Positions 36,638 through 46,171 of a stretch of 64,000 bases of DNA are shown piece after piece (positions within the stretch are counted from its first letter, which is position 1; every line of letters begins with the position of its first letter). A model generated the notes under the pieces. The model made no database searches. It was not told the DNA's origin and saw nothing but the letters and a program-made list of their open reading frames with translations. The stretch comes from Streptomyces cyanogenus (GTDB lineage: Bacteria > Actinomycetota > Actinomycetes > Streptomycetales > Streptomycetaceae). The stretch is taken from contig NZ_CP071839.1 in assembly GCF_017526105.1 (NCBI RefSeq), positions 4,828,001 to 4,892,000 of the forward strand. The letters are read 5' to 3'. A program made the position numbers and the translations under genes.

Positions 36638-36714
36638 GCCGCTTTAGCTCAGATGGCCAGAGCAACGCACTCGTAATGCGTAGGTCTCGGGTTCGAATCC
36701 CGAAAGCGGCTCCA
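36638..36714 (+). tRNA. tRNA-Thr(CGT)
   Basis: Acceptor stem GCCGCTTT / AAAGCGGC, anticodon stem ACGCA/TGCGT with loop CTCGTAA (anticodon CGT at 36672-36674), T-loop GTTCGAATC, encoded CCA at 36712-36714. It borders the CRISPR island and is a typical integration target. Confidence 0.97.
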
Positions 36715-36716
36715 TG

Positions 36717-36753
36717 AAAGCCAGGTCGGGCACTGTCTGACCTGGCTTTCTCG
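36717..36753 (+). terminator. tRNA-Thr terminator
   Basis: AAAGCCAGGTC / GACCTGGCTTT, 11-bp stem with 11-base loop, starting two bases after CCA and ending in a short T-run. Confidence 0.9.
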
Positions 36754-37034
36754 CATTCTCTGTGAGGCCCGTACGAGGGCTGAACGGGTCCAGGGTGGGG
36801 CCGGGAAGGTCTTACGCATGGCGCCCTGGTGGGCCGCAGTCCTTGTACGCGCGGCCCTACCTGCATCGTCCCCGCCTCGATCGCCTCCTCATCGAGCCGA
36901 CGGGGAACAACCGCCCCCCTCCGAGCGGAATCGGACTGCGCACAGTCGCTTGGAGGGATGGGGTTTCTCGCGAACCGCTGCGACGCATCCCACACAAGAT
37001 GCTACTAATGGTCACCATGTGATGGACCTACGTC
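36754..37034 (+). other. Gap between tRNA-Thr and the CRISPR operon
   Basis: 281 bp with no supported gene. AT-richer near 36990-37020 (a TACTAAT-like -10), which is where the cmr promoter should lie. No -35 of known type and no copy of the tRNA 3' end were found. Confidence 0.3.
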
Positions 37035-39026
37035 ATGGTGCAGGCGTCGGCTGTGCGGCGCGCGCGGGATGGCGGGGGCGGGCACAGGAAGGCGCACGGG
37101 GGAATGGGCACAGCGGGGGGCGAGCCGGGAAGCACCGGCTCCTTACGCGATGACCTGGTCGTGATCGCCGTTTCAGGCGTTCAGGCGTTCATCAGCGAGT
37201 CGCGGACCACGTCCGATCTGAGCGCGGGCAGTGCGATCGTCGAGCGGCTGTCCGTCCGCGCGGCGCGGGAGTGCGTACGGCTCGGCGCGCGCCTGGTGTT
37301 CCCATCAGCCCTGCGGCAGGCCGTCGGTGCGGCGGACTCGGTGGCCGGTGCGGCGGACCACCTCGCCGGCACTGACGGGCAGTCCGGGGGGCTCGGTGTT
37401 GCGGTGGTGCCCAACCGTATCGTCGCGCTCGCGCCCCGAGGGTCGGGCAGCAGCGTGGCCGCGGCTGCCGCCGATGCCGTGCGGCGAGCGTGGGACGAGT
37501 TGGTGCGCAAGGTGATGGGACGGCCAGTCGCGACACCGGGCATGCCGAGTGTCCAGTGGGTCAGCGTTCCGGCCACGGCCGGGGGTTACGGGGAGCAGTG
37601 GGCGGCTGCGCAGCGGTTGCTGATGGCCCGTAAGCGTCTACGGTCCTTCGGGACTCTGGAACAGGCCGACGTGGAGCTGTGCTCGCTCAGCCCCCGCTGG
37701 TCCGCCGAACCCGGCCGGCCCTCCGGCGTGCCGGCACACGAGCAGGACCGGCTGGCCGCCGCGAACTGGGTGAAGCGCCGTTACCGGTATATCGGCGGTG
37801 CGGGGGAGGGGACCGGTCCCGGTGCGGTGCCGAGGGGGTTTCCGTCGACCAGCGCGATCGCCTCGGCGCCCTTCCGCTACCTGGTGCTGGCCGCTGTGGA
37901 CGACCCCGCGGTGTGCGGCGCCGTGTCCGCGCTGTACGGGGCTGCACGGGTCCTGGACAAGAGCCGGGAGCAGCCCCTGCCCGCTTTGGAGGCCGGTTCC
38001 GGAGCGACTGCTGTCGAGAGGTGGCTGGCCGGTTCGGCGGGCCGCTGGGTCTATCCCGACTCCTGGCAGGAGGATGTCCTGGCCAGGGAGTTCCCGGTGG
38101 TGGACGCCGGGGAGCGGGCAAAGGTCGTCGCTGAGGGCGCGCGTGCGGTGCGGGCGCTGCACAGGGCGATGGCGGATCAGGGTGTGGCACCTCCAGGGTC
38201 CCATCTCGCGATCGTCGCGCAGGACCTGGACGGAATGGGGCGGTTCCTCGGCGGAGAGGTCGCGGGGAGCCGACAGCGGTTCTTGGTGACGGAGGGATGG
38301 CATCGGGAGGTCTCCGCACAGCTTTCCACTCTCGCCCGGGACACATGTGAAAAGCTGGGGGGCGAGGAGTTCTTCGGAGTTCCGGTCTATGCCGGTGGTG
38401 ACGACCTTCTGGCCTTCTTCCCCGCCGCGCACGCCCTGGCCGCTGCCGCGGCATGCCGCAGCGCCGTACGGCCGGACACGCTGCCCACGGCGAGTACGGC
38501 CGTCCTGTTCTTCCACCACCGCTCGCCACTGCAGCGGGCGGTGAGGGAGGCCCAGCATCTGCTGGAGGCGGCGAAGGAGGACGTCGAGGGGAAGAACGGG
38601 CTCGCTGTGGGATATCTGCGCCGTTCGGGGGTGCGCGAGCAGTCCGTCCAGGCTTGGGCGCGTACGGCGGGGGTTGGCGGGCCGGTCAAGGACTTCACAG
38701 AGTTCCTGTCCGGTGGATCGTCCGTGTCGTCGGGTGACGGCGGCACCAGCAGGGGGCTGTCGCTGCGGCTCGTACAGGACTGCCTGCGTGACGAGGCGGA
38801 GCTGGTCAGTCTGCCGAGGGACCTCTTCTCAGCGGAGATACGGCGTTTGGTGGTCCGCCACGGCGGTACGCCGGCACAGGCGGACGCCTTGGTGCGTCTG
38901 GCCGTGGCGGAGTCGGGCGGCGGCGCGGCGGGCCGTCCGGGGTCGGAGCGGCGGCGCCCGAGGCTCGCCCAGCCGGTGAAGGTCGCCGCTTTCCTGCGGC
39001 AGGAGTGCGCGGGAGGCATGCCGTGA
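37035..39026 (+). CDS. cmr2: Cas10/Cmr2, type III-B large subunit, HD-less
   Basis: 663 residues. VVIAVSGVQAFISESRTTSDLSAGSAIVERL is the Cmr2 opening of the first palm domain. QDLDGMGRFLGG and YAGGDDLLAFFP (GGDD intact) form the cyclase site that makes cyclic oligoadenylates from ATP when target RNA is bound. No N-terminal HD nuclease domain precedes the palm, so DNA cleavage by Cas10 is not expected. ATG 37104 (after AGGAAGG) is a shorter alternative start. It overlaps cmr3 by GTGA. Confidence 0.93.
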   Translation: MVQASAVRRARDGGGGHRKAHGGMGTAGGEPGSTGSLRDDLVVIAVSGVQAFISESRTTSDLSAGSAIVERLSVRAARECVRLGARLVFPSALRQAVGAADSVAGAADHLAGTDGQSGGLGVAVVPNRIVALAPRGSGSSVAAAAADAVRRAWDELVRKVMGRPVATPGMPSVQWVSVPATAGGYGEQWAAAQRLLMARKRLRSFGTLEQADVELCSLSPRWSAEPGRPSGVPAHEQDRLAAANWVKRRYRYIGGAGEGTGPGAVPRGFPSTSAIASAPFRYLVLAAVDDPAVCGAVSALYGAARVLDKSREQPLPALEAGSGATAVERWLAGSAGRWVYPDSWQEDVLAREFPVVDAGERAKVVAEGARAVRALHRAMADQGVAPPGSHLAIVAQDLDGMGRFLGGEVAGSRQRFLVTEGWHREVSAQLSTLARDTCEKLGGEEFFGVPVYAGGDDLLAFFPAAHALAAAAACRSAVRPDTLPTASTAVLFFHHRSPLQRAVREAQHLLEAAKEDVEGKNGLAVGYLRRSGVREQSVQAWARTAGVGGPVKDFTEFLSGGSSVSSGDGGTSRGLSLRLVQDCLRDEAELVSLPRDLFSAEIRRLVVRHGGTPAQADALVRLAVAESGGGAAGRPGSERRRPRLAQPVKVAAFLRQECAGGMP

Positions 39027-40108
39027 CCCGTTCGGTGTGGCTGGCGTTCACGCCCCGCGACTCGCTGTTCATCCGTGACGGACGGGCGTTCGACGCGGGC
39101 GCGGACAACGCGGCCCGGGCGGTGTGGCCGAACCCGAGCACGCTGGCAGGCGCGGTCGGTGCCGCCCTCGGCGGGGAGCCTGACGAGGTGCGCGGACCGG
39201 TGCTGGCCCGCCGCTCGCGCGGGGGCCGATGGACGCCGTACTTCCCCGTGCCGGCGGACATCGTGGCCGTCCCGGACTCCGGCGAGGTGGCGCGGCTGAG
39301 GCCGGGCAAGGCCCCGGAAGGCTCCGCCACCGACCTGGGGGACGCGGTGCCGTGCTGGCTGGACGCCGCGGGTAAGGCCGGGACGGGGCAGAGCTGGGGC
39401 GGGTGGCTGCCCGGTGAGGAGTTGCGGCGTTACCTGGCGGGAGAGCTCGTGGCCCCGGTGGCGCGCGCCGGCGACGTCGAGTGTCTGCGGGAGACTCCCG
39501 TGCAGAGCGAGCCGCACGTCGGTCTGGCCCGCACGGACGAGCACACGGCGCGCCCCGGCTTCCTCTACCAGGCGGCGCACCTGCGCATGGCGGACGGGTG
39601 GGGGTTCCTCGCGGAGTGTGTCGTGAGCGACGGCTGGGATGTCGAGCCACGGCAGAGTGTGCCGTTCGGCGGCCGCGGGCGGCTCGCCTGGGTCGAGGTG
39701 GCCGGGTCCGTGCGATGGCCACAACCGCCGCAGCGCACAGGCCCGCACACGTTCCCTGACGGACGGATCGCGCTGTATGTGGCCACGCCGGCGCTGTGGC
39801 ACGACGGCTGGCGGCCTCCGCTGCCCGACGGGGCGAAGCTGGTGGCAGCCGCCGTGCCCGACGCCGAACCGGTCGCCACCGCCAAACCGGGCCGGGGTGG
39901 CGCGCGCCCGACCGACAGGATGCTGCGCTGGGCGGTGCCCGCCGGATCGGTGTACTGCCTGAAGTTCGCGGACGCCGCCGCGGCGAGCGCCTGGGCGCTT
40001 GGCGACGCGGGCCGACCGCGTGTGCACGGCACGGCGTACGGGCGGGAACCGGCGGACCGGCTGCGCACGGCAGGCTTCGGAGTGGTGTTGACGGGAGTGT
40101 GGACGTGA
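39023..40108 (+). CDS. cmr3: Cmr3 (Cas5-like), crRNA 5' tag binder
   Basis: 361 residues from the GTG at 39023 (GGGAGG upstream). VWLAFTPRDSLFIRDGRAFDAG is the typical Cmr3 start; NPSTLAGAVGAAL follows and a Gly-rich region comes later. It caps the Cmr complex with Cmr2 and holds the repeat-derived crRNA tag. The stop overlaps the cmr4 GTG. Confidence 0.9.
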   Translation: MTRSVWLAFTPRDSLFIRDGRAFDAGADNAARAVWPNPSTLAGAVGAALGGEPDEVRGPVLARRSRGGRWTPYFPVPADIVAVPDSGEVARLRPGKAPEGSATDLGDAVPCWLDAAGKAGTGQSWGGWLPGEELRRYLAGELVAPVARAGDVECLRETPVQSEPHVGLARTDEHTARPGFLYQAAHLRMADGWGFLAECVVSDGWDVEPRQSVPFGGRGRLAWVEVAGSVRWPQPPQRTGPHTFPDGRIALYVATPALWHDGWRPPLPDGAKLVAAAVPDAEPVATAKPGRGGARPTDRMLRWAVPAGSVYCLKFADAAAASAWALGDAGRPRVHGTAYGREPADRLRTAGFGVVLTGVWT

Positions 40109-41058
40109 GCCGTGCCCAGCACGAGTGGCTGCTGTACCTGTACGCGGAATCCCCGCTGCACGCGGGCGCGGCCGACGCGTCCGGTGTGATCGACCTGCCC
40201 ATTCAGCGTGAGGCGGGTACCGGTTACCCCGTGGTGTGGGGCCAGAGCCTGAAGGGCGCGCTGCGCCAGGCCGCACGTGACGGCAGCTGGGACCACGAGG
40301 TCGTGGAGGCGGTGTTCGGCTCCGATCCCCCCTCTTTCGGGCGCGGCGACGGCAACAGCGGCCGGGACCAGGGGACGTCGACGGCAGGGCTGCTCTCCGT
40401 CGGCGACGCCCAGCTCGTCGCGTTGCCCGTCCCCACGCTCCAGGAAACCTTCGCCTGGGTCACCTCGGACATCGCCCTGAGCCGTCTGGCCCGCAAGCAC
40501 CTGGCTCTGCCCGAGGGGGTACGCCCGCGGCTGGTCCCGCCGGAGCGCACGCAGACCGGCGTGGCCCTGGCCGCTGACGAGAGGTGGTGCGGCGACAGCC
40601 GCGACGAGGTCCTCGGGCCGCTCGTCGTGCCGCTCGCACAGAAGCCCGACCCGCACGTCGCCGCGTGGGCGCGGCGGATCGCCGAGGACGCGATCGGCGC
40701 CACTGAGGAGTTCAAGCCGTTCGCCGACAAGCTGCGCAAGGACCTTCTGGTCGTCGACGACGGTGTGATGCCCGACCTGAACCGTGACTGCACCGAGCTG
40801 GTGGCGCGGGTGCAGCTGAACAGCGGCAAGACCGTGGAGCAGGGCCCGTTCTACAGCGAGTACCTTCCGGCCGAGACGCTGCTCGCCGCCTCCCTCACGC
40901 TGCGCGGGTCCGACCTGTCCGACCTCTACGCCGACGAGTTGCGAGACCTTCTGCACGGGCGGCAGATCCAGGTCGGAGGCGACGAGACGATCGGCAAGGG
41001 ACTGGTGTGGTGCCGCCTCGTCGGCGCCGACCGGCAAGAGGGGGAGGGCACGGCATGA
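40105..41058 (+). CDS. cmr4: Cmr4 (Cas7-like) backbone and target-RNA ribonuclease
   Basis: 317 residues. YLYAESPLHAGAADASGVIDLPIQREAGTGYPVVWGQSLKGALR is the Cas7/Cmr4 signature. Asp30 in the VIDLPIQRE loop corresponds to the Asp that cuts target RNA every six nucleotides. The C-terminus has GGDETIGKGLVWC. It overlaps cmr3 and cmr5 by four bases each, so expression is coupled. Confidence 0.93.
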   Translation: MSRAQHEWLLYLYAESPLHAGAADASGVIDLPIQREAGTGYPVVWGQSLKGALRQAARDGSWDHEVVEAVFGSDPPSFGRGDGNSGRDQGTSTAGLLSVGDAQLVALPVPTLQETFAWVTSDIALSRLARKHLALPEGVRPRLVPPERTQTGVALAADERWCGDSRDEVLGPLVVPLAQKPDPHVAAWARRIAEDAIGATEEFKPFADKLRKDLLVVDDGVMPDLNRDCTELVARVQLNSGKTVEQGPFYSEYLPAETLLAASLTLRGSDLSDLYADELRDLLHGRQIQVGGDETIGKGLVWCRLVGADRQEGEGTA

Positions 41059-41519
41059 GCCCGGTCAGAAGGGTGGACCAGGCGATGGCCCTGGCTGCCA
41101 TGGACATGCTCCCCGAGACCGTCGACAGGACGCTGCGCACCCGCTACAAGCAGCTGCCGGTGATGCTGCACACCGCGGGACTCGCCGCCACGTACGCGTT
41201 CGTCCTGTCCAAGAAGCACGGGAGCAGAGAAGGGCCCGCGTACGCGAAGGTCGCCGAAGGGATCCGCCGGCACATCGGCAAGCACGCCCTCATCGACCGG
41301 CGAACCCACTGGGCGACCGACCGCGATCTCCTCGACGCGCTCGCGACCGCGGACCGGGCCGCGTACGCCCGCGCGTCGGCGGAGATCTCCTCGCTGGCCG
41401 GATGGCTCAGCCGCCTCGCCGAGGCCCGCTTCCGCGAAGACACCGCCGATACGGACACGACGCCCGACTCGGACGCGACGGCCGACGCCGTCTCACCGAC
41501 CGGGGAGGGAACCGCGTGA
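41055..41519 (+). CDS. cmr5: Cmr5 small subunit
   Basis: 154 residues, helical. RRVDQAMALAAMDMLPETVD and the LPVMLHTAGLAATYAFVLSKK helix are typical of Cmr5/Csm2-like proteins, which form the inner filament facing the target RNA. The last 35 residues are an acidic Asp/Thr tail, probably disordered. ATGA overlap with cmr4. Confidence 0.9.
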   Translation: MSPVRRVDQAMALAAMDMLPETVDRTLRTRYKQLPVMLHTAGLAATYAFVLSKKHGSREGPAYAKVAEGIRRHIGKHALIDRRTHWATDRDLLDALATADRAAYARASAEISSLAGWLSRLAEARFREDTADTDTTPDSDATADAVSPTGEGTA

Positions 41520-42487
41520 GCGACCCCGCGAGCATCCCCGTCGGCCCCCTCGGGCAGGCCGTCTCCCTGAACGACGGTGGCGGTCTGCGCACGCACGGCG
41601 GCGGCAAGGGCAAACAGGGCGCCAACCCGCTGGTCGTCCTCCGCCGTACGGCCTTCACCACCTGGACCGAGGACCGCTGCCAGAGCGACGACCGGGCGAT
41701 CCGGCGCCTGCTGCACTGGGCCGACCAGTCCAACCTCGGCCAGGACGCCAGGCTCATCGCCCGCGCCCTCGCCCGCCGCACCCGCAGCCTGCGCGCCCTC
41801 GCGGACGCCGGCCACACGGTCGTCCGGTTGCACGCTCGTGTGCAGTGGCGCCTGGCGGCCGGCGTGGGCGCCAAGGACAACGCCCACGAGATCGGCATCG
41901 CCCTGCACGGCACGTACGGCTGGCCGGTGCTTTTCGCCAGCGGGCTGAAGGGGATGACGGCGGCCTGGGCCGCCCAGTACGTCTCCGACACCGCCGCCAT
42001 CGGCCACGTCTTCGGAACACCGCGCCCCACGGGCACGCAGGACCGCACACCACCCGCCGATTCCGCCTCCGAAGACGCCCGAGGTGCCGAGGACGGCAGC
42101 CGAGCCCGGGCGTCCCGCGGAGGCGTGCTGTTCCTCGACGCACTGCCGATCGGCGTGGCGCCCGTGGAGCGCGATGTCCTCACGCCCCACGTCCAGCCGT
42201 ACTACAGGACGGCGGAGACGAACCGCACCGGCGAGACCGTGCGGGCCGAGCCCCCCGCGGAACACCACAACCCCGTCCCCGTCACCTTTCTGACCGTGCG
42301 GGACGCCACGTTCACCATCGACCTCGCGGGCCGCGACGCCAAGGCCGTCCACGACGCGGCGGCCTGGCTGGCGAACGCGGCCGACGAGCTGGGCGCCGGG
42401 GCGAAGACCTCGGCCGGCTACGGCTACCTGCACATCGAACCCGATCCCGACTGGCGCCGCGATCCCGCTCCCTGCGCGAAGGACTGA
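41516..42487 (+). CDS. cmr6: Cmr6 (Cas7-like) terminal subunit
   Basis: 323 residues from the GTG at 41516. The RAMP core shows HARVQWRLAAGVGAKDNAHEIGIALHGTYGWPVLFASGLKGM and the C-terminal GAGAKTSAGYGYL Gly-rich loop. The insertion at about residues 165-205 is Asp/Arg/Pro-rich. It overlaps cmr5 by four bases and is followed after seven bases by the CARF gene. Confidence 0.9.
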   Translation: MSDPASIPVGPLGQAVSLNDGGGLRTHGGGKGKQGANPLVVLRRTAFTTWTEDRCQSDDRAIRRLLHWADQSNLGQDARLIARALARRTRSLRALADAGHTVVRLHARVQWRLAAGVGAKDNAHEIGIALHGTYGWPVLFASGLKGMTAAWAAQYVSDTAAIGHVFGTPRPTGTQDRTPPADSASEDARGAEDGSRARASRGGVLFLDALPIGVAPVERDVLTPHVQPYYRTAETNRTGETVRAEPPAEHHNPVPVTFLTVRDATFTIDLAGRDAKAVHDAAAWLANAADELGAGAKTSAGYGYLHIEPDPDWRRDPAPCAKD

Positions 42488-42494
42488 ACCGGCC

Positions 42495-43445
42495 ATGACC
42501 CTGCACCTCGTCTCCGTCGGCTCCAATCTCGTCGACGCGCTGAGCGCACCCAGCGGGATCAGCGGCCTCGACCCCGACCTCGCCGACGCCATCCGCGACG
42601 AGTCCCCCGCCCGCGTCCTGTCGGACACGGTCGGCTCCGACAACCAGGCCGCGGCCGTGGAACTCGGCGCCTGCCTCAGCCCCGGCACCGACCAGCACCG
42701 GTATCTCGCGCAGCTCACCCAAGCGGTCAAGCCCGGACTGTGGCCCAGCGGCATCAGCGCCGAACTGGACACCCTCACCCGCGTCCCGGGAGGCCGCCGC
42801 CATCTGGCAGCCGGCAGCACATCCAACGACGTGGCCGTCCTGCTCGCGACGGACACCGTCGACGGCCTCACCGCCGCGCTGTGGAACGCCCTCGCCCTCA
42901 CCGAGGGAGACCTCGACCGCGTCGAGTACCTGCCCAGCCCCGCCGAACTCCCCAGTGCTCCGCGCGGGCGCGCCCTTGTCGTCCGCGTGCCGGGCCTCGA
43001 CGCGCACACGGAAGGGGACTTCACCCGCGCCATGGAGGGGCTGGGCACTCTCGGCCGCACGCTGGTCACGAAGGTCGCCGATTCAGGCGACGAGGACTTC
43101 CTCTTCCACCTCTCCGGCGGTTACAAGGCGGCCGTCCCCTATCTGATCGGCCTCGCCGAAGGCTTGCGGTCCCTGCGGAGGACGGGCACCGTGCAGGCGT
43201 TCATGCTGCACCGCGACACCTTGGGAAAACCCATCCGGCTGCCACTGCGCCGCATGAGGATCGAAGTCCTCCATGAGGTCCTTCACCCGTTCCGAGAGAC
43301 CGGGAAGACCCCGTGCAGCCCAGGGAACGACGTCCTCGAGGGCTACGCCTACGACCTCACCGACAGCGGCGACTACGAACTCACCGCCTTCGGCGCCGGA
43401 CTCCTCGCCCTCATCGGACGCCCCGAGGAACCGCTGGGGCTATGA
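42495..43445 (+). CDS. CARF-domain protein without recognisable effector domain
   Basis: 316 residues, embedded between cmr6 and the membrane gene. The N-terminus LHLVSVGSNLVDAL matches the first strand-loop of CARF domains (compare TVGTSLL of the APE2256/TIGR02619 family). FLFHLSGGYKAAVPYLIGLAEGL at about residue 203-225 is the second ligand-binding motif. No HEPN domain, PD-D/ExK or protease motif is evident after it; the last 60 residues look like a small winged-helix-like cap. It should bind cyclic oligoadenylate made by Cmr2, as sensor or ring nuclease. It overlaps the next gene by ATGA. Confidence 0.72.
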   Translation: MTLHLVSVGSNLVDALSAPSGISGLDPDLADAIRDESPARVLSDTVGSDNQAAAVELGACLSPGTDQHRYLAQLTQAVKPGLWPSGISAELDTLTRVPGGRRHLAAGSTSNDVAVLLATDTVDGLTAALWNALALTEGDLDRVEYLPSPAELPSAPRGRALVVRVPGLDAHTEGDFTRAMEGLGTLGRTLVTKVADSGDEDFLFHLSGGYKAAVPYLIGLAEGLRSLRRTGTVQAFMLHRDTLGKPIRLPLRRMRIEVLHEVLHPFRETGKTPCSPGNDVLEGYAYDLTDSGDYELTAFGAGLLALIGRPEEPLGL

Positions 43446-44929
43446 GCACCCTCGCCCAGCTGCCCGCCGAACTGCATGCCTTCCGGGACCGGTTGACCGG
43501 TGGAGTGCTCCCCTCCGCCCGCCTCACCCGCCCCGACGACTGGACGCGGCGCGACACCGACGCCTTCGACGCGGCCGCCATCGTGCCGCTGCTCAGACCG
43601 CTCCTGCCGCTGGAGGGCAGGACGCACGCTCGTCCGGACGCTGTCGACGCGGCCTTGGACCAGGTCGCCATGCGCCGCGACCAGCTGATCACCCTGCTGT
43701 CGAGCCCCGACCACGTCCTGGTCACCGTCGCCGCCGCCATGAGATCCGTCGGCCACCACCCGCGGCCCGACCGTGTCTGGTCCTGGATGTGCTGGCTCAC
43801 CGAAGCGGCCCACCGACGCCTGCGCGACGACACCGGCTCGGACGCCTACCTGCTGCGCCCCCTCGCACTGCGCCTGCGCTTCCTCGTCCTGAGCGAACCC
43901 CTCCGGCATCGCGAAGACCCTGTCTGGGCAGCCGGCCGCCTGCGCCCCGCCGAGTCCGCCGACCCCTGCGGCAACACTTTCGGCCACCGGACCTGGCCGC
44001 TCCTCGCGCTGCGGGCCGAAGAGGCCCGCAGGGACTGGCTGGCCACCCTGAACACCTACCAGAGCAGCCCACTGCTCGCCGGAGTCCGGTCCGAGGAACT
44101 CGACGCGGAACTGGTCCACACCGTCGCCGACACCCCGTCACACGGCAGCCGCTTCTCCAGCACCCACCACACACTGGACAAGCCCGCGGTACCGACCGTG
44201 CGCGACGACGCCGTGCTCGCCCACATCCTCCAGCGCCACCTCCTGCCCCGCTTCCGGCTCCTGCACACCGCACGTCTGGCTCCCGCCACCGGACACGACC
44301 ACTGGCGCACCGCCGTGCTCGCACTGGCGACGGCCGCCGTGGGCGCCGCGGTCGTCGGCGGCTTCGCAGCCGCCTACTGGTTCCACACGGCAGCGATACT
44401 CGCGTCCCTCACGTACTTCGTCCTGGTCACCGGTGCTGTCCGACGCGGCCCCCTGTGGGCCGCCCAATGGCTGCTGCGTTTCCCGGCCGCCTCCGCCTTC
44501 GGTCTCTTCGCACTGCTGGCCCTGCCGATGAACTGGTGGTCCGACCCGCATCCCCGCTGGGGCCTCGCCGCCATCGCCCTCGTACTGGGTGCGTACGGAT
44601 ACCTCGTCATCGAGGTGCGCAACCACGGCGTTGACGGTCTGCGGGCGCTCGCCCGGGCCTCGGGCGTCCTTCTCGTGGGCGCCGCCCACGCCTTCCTGCT
44701 CTCCCTGGTCGTCCTGGTGGTCGTCGCCGCCACCTACACGGAGTCCGTCCCCGCTGGCCCCGGGCGCATCCCCCTCCCTCGGCTCTGGCACACCACCGGC
44801 CTGGCCTGGCAGGTCCTCGCCCTGGCCACCGCCTGGTCCCTCGCCGTCGGCGTGTTCTCGCAGATCCTGTGGGACGACCGCCCCATCACCGCACCTCTGG
44901 CCCATCTCACCTGGAACGACGGAGGCTGA
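43442..44929 (+). CDS. Six-helix membrane protein coupled to the CARF gene
   Basis: 495 residues, not a family I recognise. Residues 1-285 are soluble, helical and Arg/Leu-rich. Six transmembrane helices follow at about 289-312, 316-334, 345-366, 374-393, 406-432 and 453-475 (for example VLLVGAAHAFLLSLVVLVVVAATY). Its start overlaps the CARF stop, and it sits inside the cmr operon ahead of cmr1. By analogy with membrane effectors of other type III systems it could permeabilise or depolarise the membrane when the CARF protein binds second messenger. That role is inference. Confidence 0.6.
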   Translation: MSTLAQLPAELHAFRDRLTGGVLPSARLTRPDDWTRRDTDAFDAAAIVPLLRPLLPLEGRTHARPDAVDAALDQVAMRRDQLITLLSSPDHVLVTVAAAMRSVGHHPRPDRVWSWMCWLTEAAHRRLRDDTGSDAYLLRPLALRLRFLVLSEPLRHREDPVWAAGRLRPAESADPCGNTFGHRTWPLLALRAEEARRDWLATLNTYQSSPLLAGVRSEELDAELVHTVADTPSHGSRFSSTHHTLDKPAVPTVRDDAVLAHILQRHLLPRFRLLHTARLAPATGHDHWRTAVLALATAAVGAAVVGGFAAAYWFHTAAILASLTYFVLVTGAVRRGPLWAAQWLLRFPAASAFGLFALLALPMNWWSDPHPRWGLAAIALVLGAYGYLVIEVRNHGVDGLRALARASGVLLVGAAHAFLLSLVVLVVVAATYTESVPAGPGRIPLPRLWHTTGLAWQVLALATAWSLAVGVFSQILWDDRPITAPLAHLTWNDGG

Positions 44930-44931
44930 CC

Positions 44932-46170
44932 GTGCCCTGGATCACCCTCGCCCTGCGGACGACCACCCCGGTGTTCAACGGCGAACACGACCAGCACGGC
45001 GCCACCATCCGCGTGCCTTCCCTGCGCGGCGCCATGCGCTACTGGTTCCGGGCACTCGCCGGAACCGCGGCAGGGGACGACCTGCGCCTGCTCGCCGCCC
45101 TCGAACGCGAGGTCTTCGGCTCCACCGACCGCCAGTCCCCCGTCGTCCTGCGCATCCCCGACCCACCCGGACCAGCCGACCGCGCCGAGGCGAAGTTCCT
45201 CAACATGCCCGGTGGCGAGCACATCCAGTACCTCCTCGGACAGGGCCTCTACACCAGGGTCAAGGACGCCCGGCAGCGCCCCCACGAGGGCCTGACCCGG
45301 GACTTCGTCCGCGCCGACACCGAATTCCACCTGGACCTCCGCTTCACCCCCGGCACCTCCGAGGCCGCCGCCTCCCTCGCCCTCGCCTCCCTGTGGCTGC
45401 TGTGCACCTACGGCGGCCTCGGCGCCCGCGCCCGCCGCGGCTTCGGCGGACTACGCATCACCGGCGTCACCGCAGGCTCCCTGCCCGGCGACTGGACACC
45501 GGACGACCTCACCACCCCCGGCCCGGCCTACTACGAGAACCTCGACCGGCTCACCGCCGACCACGGCGCCCTCGCCCGACACCATGCCTGGCTCGCCGCC
45601 CTGGAGGCGGCACCGGACGACGTCACCACCCGAACCGCCCCCTGGAACGGCGCCCGCCCCACCTACCCGGTCCTCGGCGGGCACACCGCCGTGGCCCTGC
45701 ACCCCACCCAGACCACTTGGCCGGCCCTCCTGCTCAACGCGGGCCGGGAATGGCGGCACTTCCGGGCCGGCGAACACCCCGAAGACGGCGGCCGCCCTCA
45801 CACACCTGAGTACCGGCAAACGATCCGGGGCACCAGCGACCACTTCCCGCTCGGCGCCCTCGGACTGCCCATCACCTTCTACGACCCCGCCACGCGGAAC
45901 AAGGACACCGTCGAGGTGCGCAAGGGCACGGAGTCCCTTCGCCGGGCCTCACCCGTGTGGTTCCGCCCCGTCGGCACCGGCCCCAGAATGCGACTGTTCT
46001 CCTTCGCCTTCCTCGGCGCCTTCCTCCCGCAAGAGGACAAGGAGCTGAGCGTCCGCCTGGGCCGGCGCACCCTGACCGTCACCGACCAGGACCTCCGCGA
46101 CCGCGCCTCGACCTGGCTCGAGACCATGCGCACCGGAGGCACCTTCACCCCCGCCAACCGGGAGCGTTGA
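44932..46170 (+). CDS. cmr1: Cmr1 (Cas7-like)
   Basis: 412 residues from the GTG at 44932 with GGAGG six bases upstream. ITLALRTTTPVFNGEH and RVPSLRGAMRYWFRALAG are the canonical Cmr1 opening; GGLGARARRGFGGLRI is the Gly-rich loop. It binds the 3' side of crRNA and target at the tip of the complex. Being downstream of the CARF and membrane genes, it shows these are inside the operon, not appended to it. Confidence 0.93.
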   Translation: MPWITLALRTTTPVFNGEHDQHGATIRVPSLRGAMRYWFRALAGTAAGDDLRLLAALEREVFGSTDRQSPVVLRIPDPPGPADRAEAKFLNMPGGEHIQYLLGQGLYTRVKDARQRPHEGLTRDFVRADTEFHLDLRFTPGTSEAAASLALASLWLLCTYGGLGARARRGFGGLRITGVTAGSLPGDWTPDDLTTPGPAYYENLDRLTADHGALARHHAWLAALEAAPDDVTTRTAPWNGARPTYPVLGGHTAVALHPTQTTWPALLLNAGREWRHFRAGEHPEDGGRPHTPEYRQTIRGTSDHFPLGALGLPITFYDPATRNKDTVEVRKGTESLRRASPVWFRPVGTGPRMRLFSFAFLGAFLPQEDKELSVRLGRRTLTVTDQDLRDRASTWLETMRTGGTFTPANRER

Positions 46171-46171
46171 G

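Noticed and set aside
42495..43445. An R-x4-H motif (RIEVLH) in the CARF protein suggesting a HEPN ribonuclease
   Set aside because: Only about 60 residues follow it and no helical HEPN domain surrounds it; one short motif in Arg/His-rich sequence is not enough.
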